A stretch of 64,000 nt of DNA, from contig NZ_JACJQO010000022.1 of the NCBI RefSeq assembly GCF_014696715.1, positions 186,001 through 250,000 on the forward strand, in the 5' to 3' direction. Shown one piece after another: positions 16,842 to 26,210 of this stretch. Both the position numbers and the translations under genes were made by a program. This DNA is from Pseudanabaena sp. FACHB-2040. Its GTDB lineage: Bacteria; Cyanobacteriota; Cyanobacteriia; Phormidesmidales; Phormidesmidaceae. The notes beneath the pieces were generated by a model. The model was given only the letters and a program-made list of their open reading frames with translations, did not search any database and was not told the DNA's origin. Within the stretch, counting starts at the first letter, position 1, and each line of letters opens with the position of its first letter.

Positions 16842-17300
16842 CTACGCAAGCGCCTCTGCCGCAGCGGGAGGACTGGCCCACAGCAGATAGTCCTGCACAA
16901 TCTGGCCGCCAATCAAGTGTTCTTGAATAATGCGCTCAATGACCTCTGGAGTTGTGTTGTAGTACCAGATGCCTTCTGGGTAAACCACCATGATTGGCCC
17001 CTGCTGGCAGACCCTCAAGCAGTTGGCCTTAGTGCGGAAGACAATCGCGGCGCGATCTGCTTTAGGTGCGTCTAGCTTCAGCTCTTTGAGGCGCTTTTTC
17101 AGGTAATTCCAGGCTTCTAGGCTAGCTTCCTTGTCGCAGCACTTGGGCAGCGTTTGATCGGCACAAATAAATACATGGCGCTGAATTTTGTCGATCCCCA
17201 AGACAGCGACAGCCTGGGTCAGCGTGCCCAAGGCAGGGTCTGAACTCTTTTCTGGAGTAGGCTCTGGGGCTGAGGGAGTGCTGGTCATCGCGCTAGTCAT
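16842..17300 (-). CDS. Thioredoxin-like [2Fe-2S] ferredoxin-domain protein, overlapping minE
   Basis: I place the start at ATG 17300-17298, giving 152 residues. Upstream codons in the same frame only mirror the minE repeat. The domain begins [19 protein letters not shown], then has [22 protein letters not shown]. This arrangement of two Cys near the start and two later fits the thioredoxin-fold [2Fe-2S] ferredoxins of cyanobacteria. The first 30 residues are Ser/Pro/Thr-rich. The start ATG and the minE stop share ATGACTAG, so the genes overlap by 8 bases and are probably translationally coupled. A link between this redox protein and cell division is suggested only by that arrangement. Confidence 0.82.
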   Translation of the reverse strand: MTSAMTSTPSAPEPTPEKSSDPALGTLTQAVAVLGIDKIQRHVFICADQTLPKCCDKEASLEAWNYLKKRLKELKLDAPKADRAAIVFRTKANCLRVCQQGPIMVVYPEGIWYYNTTPEVIERIIQEHLIGGQIVQDYLLWASPPAAAEALA

Positions 17301-17766
17301 TGTTAGAGACAGCACTTTCAACTTGAGTGTCAGAGATATCCCCTTCCAATTGGGCGTCAGAGACATCCCCTTCCAATTGGGCATCAGGGATGTCACTCTC
17401 CACCTGGGTGTCAGAGATGTCACCTTCAACTTGGACGTCGGAGATGTCACCTTCAACTTGGACGTCAGAGACAGCACTCTCAACTTCGGCAGTGGGTTCA
17501 GTGCGAACGCGGCGAATGGGCAAATTGGCAATCAGAGCCGTCACTCGCTGGTCGCTCTCCAGGGTAAACTCCAGGCCATCTTGGTCAAGTTCTACGTAGC
17601 GCGACACTACCGCCAAGATCTCCCGGCGCATTTTTTCGACCGTTTCAGGCGTCAGGTCAGCTCGGTCGTGGGCCAAGACAAACTGAAGCCGCTGCTTCAC
17701 TTCCTCCCGGCTGGTCAGCGGGCGGGACGTGCGATTAAAGAGTCGATCGAGAAGTTCACTGAGCAT
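17293..17766 (-). CDS. minE: Cell division topological specificity factor MinE with seven 9-residue repeats
   Basis: Residues 1-90 are Min[13 protein letters not shown] membrane/MinD-binding start, [16 protein letters not shown], and IANLPIRR. MinE stimulates MinD ATPase at the membrane and drives the oscillation that places the division septum. I use ATG 17766, which gives the family N-terminus; a GTG at 17778 is possible. The tail (17296-17484) is exactly seven copies of a 9-residue unit of type VEGDISDVQ, each coded by 27 bp, ending at the stop. The tail is strongly acidic. Ordinary MinE lacks it. minC, minD and minE are in one minus-strand run. Confidence 0.93.
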   Translation of the reverse strand: MLSELLDRLFNRTSRPLTSREEVKQRLQFVLAHDRADLTPETVEKMRREILAVVSRYVELDQDGLEFTLESDQRVTALIANLPIRRVRTEPTAEVESAVSDVQVEGDISDVQVEGDISDTQVESDIPDAQLEGDVSDAQLEGDISDTQVESAVSNND

Positions 17767-17824
17767 GGAGGGTGTCACAGGAGATGAGGTACACCAAGGC
17801 GACTAAAAGGCTACAGGTAGGCCG

Positions 17825-18622
17825 CTAGCCTCTTAACAGACGCCGCAAACGGGAGAATATATCGTCGTGGGGAGCCGACAGGTCCATGAAGGGAACGGCT
17901 TCTCCCTGCAGCCGCCGCGCTACGTTGGAGAACGCAATTCCCGCTAGGGAAAGCTTTTGGTCTAGCACCAGCGGCTCGCCCCGGTTGGATGAGACAATGA
18001 CGCGTTCATCGTCGGGGATAACGCCCAGCAGAGGAATTGCCAGAATATCCAGCACGTCCTGAACGGACATCATCTGCTCTTCCTGCACCATTGCTGCCTT
18101 TAGTCGGTTGACCAAAAGCTTGACGCTCTTAATATCGTTGGCTTCGAGCAGGCCGACGACCCGATCCGCATCACGCACAGCAGAGATCTCGGGTGTGGTG
18201 ACAACGATTGCTTCGTTGGCTGGCGCGATCGCATTTTGAAATCCGTTTTCAATCCCGGCCGGGCAGTCGATCAGCACAAAGTGAAACAGTCCTTTGAGCC
18301 CCTTTACCAGCGTTTTCATCTGATCGGGCGTGATCGATTCTTTGGAGCGGTTTTGAGCTGCTGCCAGCAGCGATAGATTGGGCTGGCGCTTGTCTTTGAC
18401 CAGGGCCTTTTCGATGCGGCACTCTCCGGCCAGCACGTCTAGGGCCGTAAAGACGATGCGGTTTTCCAGGCCCAGCAAAAGGTCTAGGTTACGCAGGCCA
18501 AAGTCAGCATCAATGACAGCTACTTTAAGCCCCCGCTGAGCCAGAGCCATGCCCAGGTTAGATGTGCAGGTGGTCTTGCCAACGCCGCCCTTACCAGAGG
18601 TCACTACGATGATGCGAGTCAT
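17825..18622 (-). CDS. minD: Septum site-determining protein MinD
   Basis: The 265-residue ATPase opens with the deviant Walker A GKGGVGKTT (residues 10-18), followed by VAVIDADFGLRNLD near 34-47 and LLIDCPAG-type Walker B near 116 (here FVLIDCPAGIENG). MinD dimerises with ATP, binds the membrane by a C-terminal amphipathic helix and recruits MinC and MinE. The last residues FSRLRRLLRG are the expected basic amphipathic helix. It lies 58 bp before minE and 110 bp after minC, as in other cyanobacteria. Length is normal for the family. Confidence 0.97.
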   Translation of the reverse strand: MTRIIVVTSGKGGVGKTTCTSNLGMALAQRGLKVAVIDADFGLRNLDLLLGLENRIVFTALDVLAGECRIEKALVKDKRQPNLSLLAAAQNRSKESITPDQMKTLVKGLKGLFHFVLIDCPAGIENGFQNAIAPANEAIVVTTPEISAVRDADRVVGLLEANDIKSVKLLVNRLKAAMVQEEQMMSVQDVLDILAIPLLGVIPDDERVIVSSNRGEPLVLDQKLSLAGIAFSNVARRLQGEAVPFMDLSAPHDDIFSRLRRLLRG

Positions 18623-18732
18623 GGTAAACCCAGTCGTCTAAATCAAGAATGAATAAAAAGATCTTAGAAAGGAAGCTGAAAAAGAAACCTGAGAACGGCA
18701 GTAATAGAAACAGCAGTTTGACCAGTCGGGGA

Positions 18733-19554
18733 TCAGGAAGATTCCCGGCGATCGCTCAGGTCTACAGCCCGGTTCAATGCACTCCTGGCAAAATCGGTTG
18801 CGATCGCAATCCGCATGCCGTCTTCTCCAATGTAGGCCACCTCGGGCAGATATTCAGCCGGAGGTTTTTCCGGTGGGCGGGCTACCACATCGGCGATTCG
18901 CAGCTGGGTAGGCTGCATCTGGAGAGCCATGATGCGGCAGGTGCGGTTGCCTGCGACCCCAGCGTGAGCCAGTCCTCGCAGACGTCCCCAAACCAGAATA
19001 TCGCCTTCTGCCACCAGTGAACTGCCTGGGTTAGCATCTCCCAGCAGCACAATCGTGCCCGGATGACGAATCTCCACTCCAGAGCGCACAGTCGTTTGTA
19101 GGTACAGCGGCTCGTCTAGCGCCTTACCGGCCTCCGTTGGCGACTGCGCCAGATGAGCCAAATTAGCCTGCTGCTCCACCGAATAGCCTGCTGTAGCGGC
19201 AGCCACAGCCGTCTGACGACGGCTAGTAAACACTCGCTTCAGCACCAGCTGCGCTTCTTCTAAAGTTTCCGCGATCGACTGCAGCTGCCGCATGTCCAGC
19301 AGCCGGTCGCGAGCCACCAGATACACCACCGTATTAGGCTGCCAAAACCGCTCTGCCGCGTCTAGGCGATGCTTGAGCTGCTGACAAAGCTCAGTCCAGC
19401 TAACCGGAGCGGGGCTCGTCTCTGGCTCTGGCGGCAGCTGCAGCAGCAACCGTCCCCCTTCGCTCTTAAAGCGAACCTGAAGGTTTGGGTCGACCTCTGG
19501 AGCCGTTTGAGGCAGCTCAGTCACAGGCGTTGGTGGAGGCGATTCAGAATTCAT
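18733..19554 (-). CDS. minC: Septum site-determining protein MinC
   Basis: Starting from ATG 19554, the protein has 273 residues. The N-terminal domain (about 20-130) is divergent. The C-terminal beta-helix domain (about 150-255) carries the typical QTTVRSGVEIRHPGTIVLLGDANPGS, GDILVWGRLRGLAHAG and ALQMQPTQLRIA (these motifs follow one another). MinC inhibits FtsZ assembly when carried to the membrane by MinD. It is first in the minus-strand minCDE unit. A promoter should lie between 19555 and the 6S RNA candidate, which is transcribed the other way. Confidence 0.93.
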   Translation of the reverse strand: MNSESPPPTPVTELPQTAPEVDPNLQVRFKSEGGRLLLQLPPEPETSPAPVSWTELCQQLKHRLDAAERFWQPNTVVYLVARDRLLDMRQLQSIAETLEEAQLVLKRVFTSRRQTAVAAATAGYSVEQQANLAHLAQSPTEAGKALDEPLYLQTTVRSGVEIRHPGTIVLLGDANPGSSLVAEGDILVWGRLRGLAHAGVAGNRTCRIMALQMQPTQLRIADVVARPPEKPPAEYLPEVAYIGEDGMRIAIATDFARSALNRAVDLSDRRESS

Positions 19555-19750
19555 AACGCGTAGCCGCAACACCAGGGCAGGATTTGGGAGCAGGTCATGA
19601 CATATTAGAGCACATCACTTCGCCTCTGGAGCGGAATCCTGAGAATCGCCGGTACGGATATACTCCCTATCGAGGGTTAGATCCCGTAACTCGCCTCTTG
19701 CCTTTTCCCCCTCATTGTTGGCTATGATGATCACTAGTTTCACTGCGGCG

Positions 19751-19778
19751 TTGGTGACTGCCAACAATGTTTTACGAT
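19751..19778 (+). promoter_or_regulatory. Sigma70-type promoter of the 6S RNA candidate
   Basis: TTGGTG (19751-19756), 16 bp spacer, TACGAT (19773-19778). The expected start near 19784 coincides with the 5' arm of the RNA closing stem. Confidence 0.55.
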
Positions 19779-19781
19779 CTA

Positions 19782-19965
19782 TGTTTGTTTCAAACGGGAA
19801 CCAAGCTGTGTCGGTGGCGGTATACCGGGCCTAGTACCCGGAAACCTTAAGCCTGATGCCACGGTACCCACCTGGTGTATACCAGGTCGGAAGCTGAGGT
19901 AAGACGGCGTTGCGGTGAACATTTCAAGATTTTCCTCTGTCCTTATGGTCAGAGGAATTTTTGTA
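19782..19965 (+). ncRNA. ssrS: 6S RNA candidate
   Basis: About 184 nt from the predicted start to the end of the terminator, the usual 6S length. Near the ends, ATGTT..CAAACG can pair with CGTTG..AACAT around an internal loop. Then an open central region is followed by a stem GTGGC/GCCAC capped by CCGGG-loop-CCCGG. On the 3' side lies AAACCTTAAGCCTGATG, which resembles the AAGCCTTAAAACTG of Escherichia coli 6S RNA, and then the hairpin ACCTGGT-GTAT-ACCAGGT at the place of the E. coli CACCTTG...CAAGG hairpin. 6S RNA binds sigma70 RNA polymerase by mimicking an open promoter. The call is by eye. Confidence 0.72.
19930..19962 (+). terminator. Rho-independent terminator of the 6S RNA candidate
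   Basis: TTCCTCTG (19932-19939) pairs with CAGAGGAA (19950-19957) and is followed by a T-run to 19961. Confidence 0.85.
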
Positions 19966-20369
19966 GGTGGGAAAAGTCTTTTAAGGAAATTCCGCAAAAG
20001 CAGCAATGTAGCCTAAACAACAAAGGGGGCAACGCGTTAATATTGACCCTGAAGAAGCAATGCACTTCAAGGATTTTCACTCAGCTCAGCCTATTGGCAA
20101 TCCCAATTCCCCGTCCTATGGAGCAGGCAACGCTCACCAAGCCCAGCCCGCTGCGCTGCGGTTCTCAATCAAGGGATTCAAGTCGTAGGGATTTAACCAG
20201 AGCCGTTAGTCGCCAAAGCAAACAGTTTGCGACGGCTAAAGACCGACCGGGACCATCGCATTGAAGTTTCAGCTATTGCCAACTTCGCTCCATTTTTACT
20301 TGCTTACACAGCCCTATTTGCAGCAGCTCTATTCGCAACAGCCCTATTCGCTACAGGTAGTTAAGACGG

Positions 20370-21623
20370 TTGAACTCGGTCAATTTCCCAGCCAACGTTG
20401 TGCGTTTGGATAACGGGCTTACCGTTATTCATCAAGAGATTACGGCCACCCCTGTGGTCGTTGCAGATGTGTGGGTAAAGGCTGGGGCCAGCGCCGAACC
20501 GGCAGAGTGGGCAGGGATGGCCCATTTTCTAGAGCACATGATCTTTAAGGGCACTGAGCGGCTGGCCCCCGGCCTGTTTGACTATGCCATCGAAACCCGA
20601 GGCGGCATGACCAACGCTGCCACTAGCCACGACTATGCCCACTTCTTTATGACCCTGGCCGCCGAGGCCCTGCCCGAGGCCCTACCCTACCTGGCCGAGT
20701 TGCTGCTGCAGGCCGCGATCCCCGCCGATGAGTTTGTGCGAGAACGGTGTGTGGTGCTAGAAGAAATTCGGCAGGCCCAGGATGATCCAGACTGGCTAGG
20801 GTTTCAGGCGATGTCGGAGCTGGTTTACCAGGGCCACTGCTATGGTCGCCCTGTGCTGGGCACAGAGACCATTCTCAACCAGCGCTCCCCAGAGGAAATG
20901 CGCCACTTCCACCAGTCGCTCTACCAGCCTCAGAACATGACGGTGGTGATCGCAGGCGGTCTACCCCTCGAACCCACAATAGAGATGGTTAAGCATGGCT
21001 TTCGCGCCTTTGCCCAGCCTAGCCCCTGTCCCCCAGCAAGCACCGGCTCGCTGCCCGATGCCTGGGGCGTCCGCCGAGAAACCCTGATGCTGCCTCGTCT
21101 GGAGCAGGCCCGTCTGATGCTGGCCTGGCTAGGGCCAGGCATTGAAGACGTGCAGGCCGCTTATGGTCTAGATTTGCTAGCGGTGATCTTGGCAGAGGGG
21201 CGTACCTCTCGCCTGGTGCGGGAGCTGCGGGAGGAAAAGCAGCTGGTGCAAGACATTAGCGCTAGCTTTTCGCTGCAGCGTGACTGCAGCCTATTTACGA
21301 TCCACGCTTGGCTAGAGCCAGAGGCCATTGACCGGGTGGAGGCAATTGTGTGCGATCGCATCGCCGCCTTAGCCGAGAGCCCCATTGGAGACGCCGAGCT
21401 AAATCGGGCCAAGCGACTGCTCTGCAACGACTACGCCTTTTCTACCGAAACCCCTGGCCAGATTGCGGGCCTCTACGGCTACTACAGCACCCTGGCCCAG
21501 CCACAGATGTGCACCACATATACCCCGACTATTCAAGCCTATGGAGAAGCCGATCTGCAGCGGCTGGCCCGCCAGTACCTAAAGCCCGATCGCTACGCTG
21601 CAACCGTCTTGCAGCCTGCCTGA
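20370..21623 (+). CDS. M16 family zinc metallopeptidase (active subunit)
   Basis: The 417-residue protein has the inverted zinc motif HFLEH near residues 52-56, followed by the family glutamate further on (ERCVVLEEIRQAQDD near 127-140). M16 enzymes (insulinase, mitochondrial processing peptidase, PqqF type) degrade or process short peptides in a clamshell chamber. The start appears to be TTG at 20370, since the homologous N-terminus VRLDNGLTVIHQE begins only 10 codons later and no ATG is suitably placed. The following gene is a second M16 protein without the zinc motif. Such pairs are thought to form a heterodimer. Cellular location is uncertain; no signal peptide is seen. Confidence 0.9.
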   Translation: MNSVNFPANVVRLDNGLTVIHQEITATPVVVADVWVKAGASAEPAEWAGMAHFLEHMIFKGTERLAPGLFDYAIETRGGMTNAATSHDYAHFFMTLAAEALPEALPYLAELLLQAAIPADEFVRERCVVLEEIRQAQDDPDWLGFQAMSELVYQGHCYGRPVLGTETILNQRSPEEMRHFHQSLYQPQNMTVVIAGGLPLEPTIEMVKHGFRAFAQPSPCPPASTGSLPDAWGVRRETLMLPRLEQARLMLAWLGPGIEDVQAAYGLDLLAVILAEGRTSRLVRELREEKQLVQDISASFSLQRDCSLFTIHAWLEPEAIDRVEAIVCDRIAALAESPIGDAELNRAKRLLCNDYAFSTETPGQIAGLYGYYSTLAQPQMCTTYTPTIQAYGEADLQRLARQYLKPDRYAATVLQPA

Positions 21624-21704
21624 GCTGGGCTAAGCCAGCTCGATCCTTTCGTTCGCTACACTATTGCTGACTCGACCGCTTTAACCCTGATACCCGCTTG
21701 AGCT

Positions 21705-22970
21705 GTGACTAAATCTTCCACCCTAACCGGACCCACCCTACACCGCACGGTTCTCAAAAACGGACTGGTGGTTCTGGTAACCGAAAACCCTGTTGCTGAC
21801 ATCGTCTCTGCCCGCATTTTTCTTCGGGCTGGTAGCAGCTACGAAAGCCCTGAGCAGGCCGGCCTCTTCAGCCTGCTAATGGCCCTGCTGACCAAGGGCA
21901 CCACGCGCCTGTCGTCGCTAGAAATTGCAGAAGCTGTCGAGTCTATTGGGGCCAGTCTCGGTAGCGATGCCTCATCTGACTACAGCCTGATCAGCGTAAA
22001 AACAGTTTCGGCCGACTTTCCGATCATGCTGAAGCTGGCCGGGGAAGTCTTGCGGTCTCCTAGCTTTCCCGAAGCCGAGGTCAACCTAGAGCGCCGCCTC
22101 ACCCTGCAGCAGATTCGATCCATGCAGGAGCAGCCCTTTACCGTTGCCTACAACCATCTGCGCCAAGGCATGTACCAAAGCCATCCCTACGGCCTGCCCG
22201 GCATTGGCACTGAAACCAGCGTTGCGGCCCTGACCAGTGAACATCTGGCCCAGGCACACAAGCAGTATTTCCGGCCCGACAACACCGTCATCTCTATTGT
22301 GGGCCGCATTGACCCAGCACAGGCTATTAGCCTGGTAGAAGAGGTCTTTGGCGACTGGCCCGCCCCCCAAGAGCCCCTGCTCGAACCCGAGTTTCCCTCG
22401 GTTCCCGTTCAAGGCACACGGCAGGCCATTCCCCAAGACACCAACCAGTCCATTGTCATGGTGGGCTACCTAGCTGCCCCAGTCAAACACCCGGCTTACC
22501 CGGTTCTGAAGCTGATCAATACCTATCTAGGCAACGGGCTCTCTAGCCGCCTGTTTGTCGAGATGCGGGAAAAGCGGGGCCTAGCCTACGATGTCTCAGC
22601 CATTTACCCCACCCGCCTGGGTCTTTCTCAGTTTGTGGTCTATATGGGCACAGCCCCCGAAAACACCCCCGTCGCGCTGGAGGGTCTGCGCCACGAAGTC
22701 GAGCGGCTCTGCGAAACGCCTCTCACTGACGAAGAGCTACAGGCCACCAAGAACAAGCTGCTAGGCCAATACGCCTTGGGCAAGCAAACCAACGCCCAAA
22801 TCGCCCAGCTTAACGGCTGGTACGAAGTCTTGGGCTTAGGAACCGATTTTGACCAGAACTTCCAGACTGCGATCGCAGCCATAACCGCCGCCGATGCCCA
22901 AGCCGTCGCTCAGGAATTCTTCAACCAGCCCTACATCGCCCTCCTAGGCCCAGCCTCAGCTATTGGTTAA
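21705..22970 (+). CDS. M16 family peptidase-like protein lacking the zinc motif
   Basis: This 421-residue M16 homologue starts at GTG 21705 (TLHRTVLKNGLVVLVTENP). Where the active partner has HFLEH, it has LFSLLMALLTKGT, so it cannot bind zinc in the usual way. The C-terminal R/Y region MREKRGLAYDVSAIYP near 285-300, which binds substrate in processing peptidases, is intact. With the active copy 81 bp upstream it probably forms a two-subunit peptidase like bacterial and mitochondrial M16B pairs. The split of catalytic and substrate-binding roles is inferred from that family knowledge. Confidence 0.9.
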   Translation: MTKSSTLTGPTLHRTVLKNGLVVLVTENPVADIVSARIFLRAGSSYESPEQAGLFSLLMALLTKGTTRLSSLEIAEAVESIGASLGSDASSDYSLISVKTVSADFPIMLKLAGEVLRSPSFPEAEVNLERRLTLQQIRSMQEQPFTVAYNHLRQGMYQSHPYGLPGIGTETSVAALTSEHLAQAHKQYFRPDNTVISIVGRIDPAQAISLVEEVFGDWPAPQEPLLEPEFPSVPVQGTRQAIPQDTNQSIVMVGYLAAPVKHPAYPVLKLINTYLGNGLSSRLFVEMREKRGLAYDVSAIYPTRLGLSQFVVYMGTAPENTPVALEGLRHEVERLCETPLTDEELQATKNKLLGQYALGKQTNAQIAQLNGWYEVLGLGTDFDQNFQTAIAAITAADAQAVAQEFFNQPYIALLGPASAIG

Positions 22971-22989
22971 GCGTAAAAGAATTTCCTGG

Positions 22990-23130
22990 CAAGGCTAATT
23001 CCGTCCAGACCCTGCCCCCACCGTTGTGCTTCCAGCACAGCTGCCCCTTTCGGGGGGGTTTGGGGGGAGCCTGGGCCCCCCAAATAGCGGGGTCCGGGGG
23101 AAGGCCCCGGGCCAAATCTCCAAACGCAGC
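22990..23130. repeat. GC-rich inverted element between convergent genes
   Basis: CCCCTTTCGGGGG, then GGGTTTGGGGGG...GGGCCCCCCAAA and GGGGGAAGGCCCCGGGCC can form strong nested hairpins. Short open frames across it are by-products of its composition. It lies between the M16 gene end (22970) and the DUF255 gene end (23209), and may end both transcripts. Confidence 0.5.
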
Positions 23131-23208
23131 CAAAAACCCCCGCCTTACTCCTCTCAGCCAGCAGCAAAGTTCCATAGCTAGCTCAGTGCATTGCGCCAAA
23201 GCAACAAC

Positions 23209-25290
23209 CTACTGACGAACTAGGCTGTCACCAATCTGCAGCAGCAGCTGCTCCTGCGACAGCGCCGGTTCTAAACACGACAGCCCCTGACACACCAGCG
23301 CAATAGCAGACTCCGGCAGATCATCCGGCTTAGCCGCAAAAACCGCCGTGGGCAGATAAGTCTGCGCTAGATCAGGAATGCGTTCCGGCGTCGTGCGGAT
23401 CAAGGTGCTGTGACGAAACCAGTCGAGCGCTACAAATAGACTGGGGCAAGCCCGAGGAAACTTCTCCATGACCGTGCCAAAAGCCTTTAGTGCCTGCTCT
23501 GCTCGATCTAAATAAGTCAGATCCTCCGTCAGCAGAGACAGACGAACGAGCGATGCGATCGCAATTCCATTGGCCGAGGGCGTAGCGCTGTCTTGAAACG
23601 ACCGCTCTCGCACCAGTAGTCGCTCGCGAGTATCGCTAGGCGCATTATAGTAACCCCCTTCGGGACTCCACAGCCACTCGTCAAACTCCGCCTGCACATC
23701 TCTGGCCGCCTGTAGCCAATCAATCGCATCCGGCAGATCAGGAAACGCCAGCTTAGCCTGCTGTAGATCTAGCAGCGCCTTGATCAAAAAGGCATAGTCT
23801 TCCGACTGGGCCAGCACCGCTGGAGTGCCTTCGTAGTTCAGTCGCTGCAGCCGATTATCGCTCCACTGATGCTCCAAGATAAACCGAGCCGCGCGCAGGC
23901 CAATGTGCAAAAAGTCAGGCTGGCGAAATGCGATCGCAGCTTTAGCCAAGCCCGAAATCATCAGAGCATTCCAGGCCACAATCATCTTGGTATCCGTCAC
24001 CGGGGGAATGCGTCCGGGCCAGGTCTGGGTCTTAGCCTCCTGATTATTGCGAGCTGGAGGAAAGGTCGACAGCTCATGGGCCGCCGTGCCATAGCGCTCT
24101 TTAAACAGCTGGGCCAGAGCAGCAATCACCGTTTCATCGAGCTCCTCCGACTGCTGTTGCAGCACGGTTTGGCCCTCAAAATTGCCCGCTTCAGTCACTG
24201 TAAATTGAGCCTGTAGCGCCAGCAGCTGCGGTTGGCTCAGCAGATTCTGCATCTCGTTGTAGCGCCACACATAAAAAGCGCCCTCCTCCGGCTCCAGGTC
24301 CGTAGGCTGAATGAAGCTATCGGCATCCTGAGCCGCATAAAAATAACCCTGGGGAGCCGTCATCTCCCGCAACAGCCAGCACACGGTGCCCTCAACGGCC
24401 CGCCTCAGGGCAGCTGCCTTCACTCCACTGGTCCACAGCCCAGCCAGATATTCCACAATCTGACCGTTGTCATAGAGCATCTTCTCAAAGTGGGGCACCG
24501 TCCAGGTAGGGTCTACCGTGTAGCGATGAAATCCGCCTCCCACATGATCATAGATGCCGCCCAGAGCCAAGTCCAGGCCGCGCCGCGTGCACACCTGCTG
24601 GCTGTCGAGCTGTGGGCTGGCAGGGGCCTTTTCATCTGCCTCAAACCGCACCCCTCGCAGCGCCGCTTCAGCATAGGGCATCATAGGAAAACTCGTGCCC
24701 GTACCCACCGGCACCAAAATGCGGGCGCTGGTGGTCAACCCCTGCAGCAGCAGATCCTGACCTAAGCGATCTGTTGTAGGCAGCAATGCTGCCTGCTGCA
24801 AATTCTCCAAAATTTCCGACTTCACCGAGTCAAGCTTGGTCTTGTCAGCGTCATAAAACCCTCGCAGCGCCTGCAGCACCTGTAAAAAGCTTGGGCGACC
24901 ATACTTCGGCTCCAGCGGGAAATAGGTGCCACCGTAAAAAGGCACCAGGTCATCGGGGGCCAGAAATACGTTTAGCGGCCAGCCGCCCTGCCCAGCGATC
25001 ATCTGCAGGGTTTGCATGTAGATGCTGTCTAAGTCAGGCCGCTCCTCTCGATCAACCTTGATCGGCAGGAAATAGGTGTTCATATAGTCAGCAATGGTGG
25101 TGTCGGAAAAAGCCTCACCTTCCATCACCGTGCACCAGTGGCAGCTAGAGTAGCCAATGGACAGAAAGATTGGCTTATCTTCCTGCTTTGCCTTGGCCAG
25201 CGCCTCATCACACCAAGGCCACCAGTCGATCGGGTTATCTGCGTGCTTCCGTAAATACAGGCTTTGAGACTCGGCTAGACGATTCACCAT
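23209..25290 (-). CDS. DUF255/YyaL family protein (thioredoxin-like domain plus glycosidase-like barrel)
   Basis: The 693-residue protein begins with a thioredoxin-like domain (residues 1-170): [21 protein letters not shown] at the start, and [16 protein letters not shown] with Cys50 and Cys53. An alpha/alpha barrel-like region follows, with [17 protein letters not shown] and [10 protein letters not shown] near 255-275 and [17 protein letters not shown] near 430. The human relative is SPATA20. Biochemical function is not established for the family. Most members have CHWCHVM; here the second His is Thr, which would change the redox or metal properties of the site. It is a lone minus-strand gene, convergent with the M16 pair. 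Confidence 0.9.
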   Translation of the reverse strand: MVNRLAESQSLYLRKHADNPIDWWPWCDEALAKAKQEDKPIFLSIGYSSCHWCTVMEGEAFSDTTIADYMNTYFLPIKVDREERPDLDSIYMQTLQMIAGQGGWPLNVFLAPDDLVPFYGGTYFPLEPKYGRPSFLQVLQALRGFYDADKTKLDSVKSEILENLQQAALLPTTDRLGQDLLLQGLTTSARILVPVGTGTSFPMMPYAEAALRGVRFEADEKAPASPQLDSQQVCTRRGLDLALGGIYDHVGGGFHRYTVDPTWTVPHFEKMLYDNGQIVEYLAGLWTSGVKAAALRRAVEGTVCWLLREMTAPQGYFYAAQDADSFIQPTDLEPEEGAFYVWRYNEMQNLLSQPQLLALQAQFTVTEAGNFEGQTVLQQQSEELDETVIAALAQLFKERYGTAAHELSTFPPARNNQEAKTQTWPGRIPPVTDTKMIVAWNALMISGLAKAAIAFRQPDFLHIGLRAARFILEHQWSDNRLQRLNYEGTPAVLAQSEDYAFLIKALLDLQQAKLAFPDLPDAIDWLQAARDVQAEFDEWLWSPEGGYYNAPSDTRERLLVRERSFQDSATPSANGIAIASLVRLSLLTEDLTYLDRAEQALKAFGTVMEKFPRACPSLFVALDWFRHSTLIRTTPERIPDLAQTYLPTAVFAAKPDDLPESAIALVCQGLSCLEPALSQEQLLLQIGDSLVRQ

Positions 25291-25350
25291 TCAGGGGCCA
25301 CAGAATTCGGCAGACAGCAGGCGCTATCTTCCCCGAGTCTAACGCAGTCA

Positions 25351-26091
25351 CTACAAACAGCCCTCAGGCCAAATCACCGCTGGAAATTGACCCGAGCGAA
25401 AGGCCACTACCCGCTCCTCAGGGTCAGTTTCAAAGACTAGGCGATACAGGTCTTCACCCTCTCCCGAAGGCGTAAAGACGAGATACTTTCCCCCAGTTTC
25501 AGGGTTCGGAGCCATCTCGATGCGGCCCTCGTAGTATTCGAGAATATCGGCCTCAGTCGCCCCAATTTTAATGCCGCTCTTGGTTTCAATCGAGCTGCCG
25601 GGCCAGACGTCTACGCGAATAATCTGGTCATCCACGACCATAAAACCAACTGATTCTAGGCTTTTGGGCACTCTCAGGTACTGGCACTCGCCGCGCGCAT
25701 TGCCGTCTAGGGGAACCAGTTGGATGCCAGCCTGAGCCACCTCCTCTACCGTCATGCCAATTCTGATCTGTCCTAGGCCAACTGTTGTAAGCTGTGAGGT
25801 CAGCAGCTTTGACAGCGGTGTTTCTGAAGTGCTAGAGGCTGTGACAGCAACTGCCCGCTTCATGATGGGGAAGGAGAGCAACGGCTGGGCCACTGCGCTC
25901 ATCAAATCGTAAGCCTGAAATGGCAGCAGCTTAGCACCGGGAGACTGTAAATCAGCGGGGGTCGCCACAGCTTGAACTGCCGGAAAATCGAGATCTTTAT
26001 CGCTTCGGGAACGGCGCTCATGAGCCAACACTCCAATCGCCAACAGCAGGCTGATAGAAACTGCTGATACGATTCCAATGGTTCGTTTCAT
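25351..26091 (-). CDS. Conserved cyanobacterial exported/membrane-anchored protein, unknown function
   Basis: Started at ATG 26091, the protein has 246 residues with an N-terminal signal or anchor (RTIGIVSAVSISLLLAIGVLA). Its C-terminal half (about 110-246) is the conserved part: GLGQIRIGMTVEEVAQAG, then CQYLRVP, VGFMVVDDQIIRVDV, IKIGATEADILEYY and GGKYLVFTP. This beta-rich repeat of RIGMT and KIGATEADI is seen in many cyanobacterial proteins of unknown role. A single cysteine pair (one at ECQY, one near the end in PEGCL) could form a disulfide outside the cytoplasm. It lies 61 bp upstream-end to end with the DUF255 gene and may be co-transcribed with it. Confidence 0.8.
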   Translation of the reverse strand: MKRTIGIVSAVSISLLLAIGVLAHERRSRSDKDLDFPAVQAVATPADLQSPGAKLLPFQAYDLMSAVAQPLLSFPIMKRAVAVTASSTSETPLSKLLTSQLTTVGLGQIRIGMTVEEVAQAGIQLVPLDGNARGECQYLRVPKSLESVGFMVVDDQIIRVDVWPGSSIETKSGIKIGATEADILEYYEGRIEMAPNPETGGKYLVFTPSGEGEDLYRLVFETDPEERVVAFRSGQFPAVIWPEGCL

Positions 26092-26210
26092 GGACAAATT
26101 GCTCAACTCCAAAGAATGCTGCTTGAACTAAACGGCCTACGTCATAACAGGGTGTGATGTAATGTACACAAGTCTTGTTCTATTGTTCAGTCTGCCGCGC
26201 TACAGCATTT

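Larger units (their letters stand above)
19555..20369. other. Intergenic region holding the 6S RNA candidate
   Basis: Between minC and the first M16 peptidase no protein gene is visible. It contains the minC promoter region, the 6S RNA candidate with its own promoter and terminator (19751-19965), an inverted repeat GCCGTTAGTCGC...GCGACGGC near 20190-20240, and three imperfect 17-bp tandem units of type ACAGCCCTATTCGC at about 20310-20356 just before the peptidase gene. Confidence 0.6.

Noticed and set aside
17301-17531. N-terminal extension of the ferredoxin-domain frame
   Set aside because: This part is the minE repeat read in another frame; the supported start is ATG 17300.
22960-23215. 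Three short frames rich in Gly, Pro and Ala
   Set aside because: They only reflect the GC-rich hairpin element between convergent genes.
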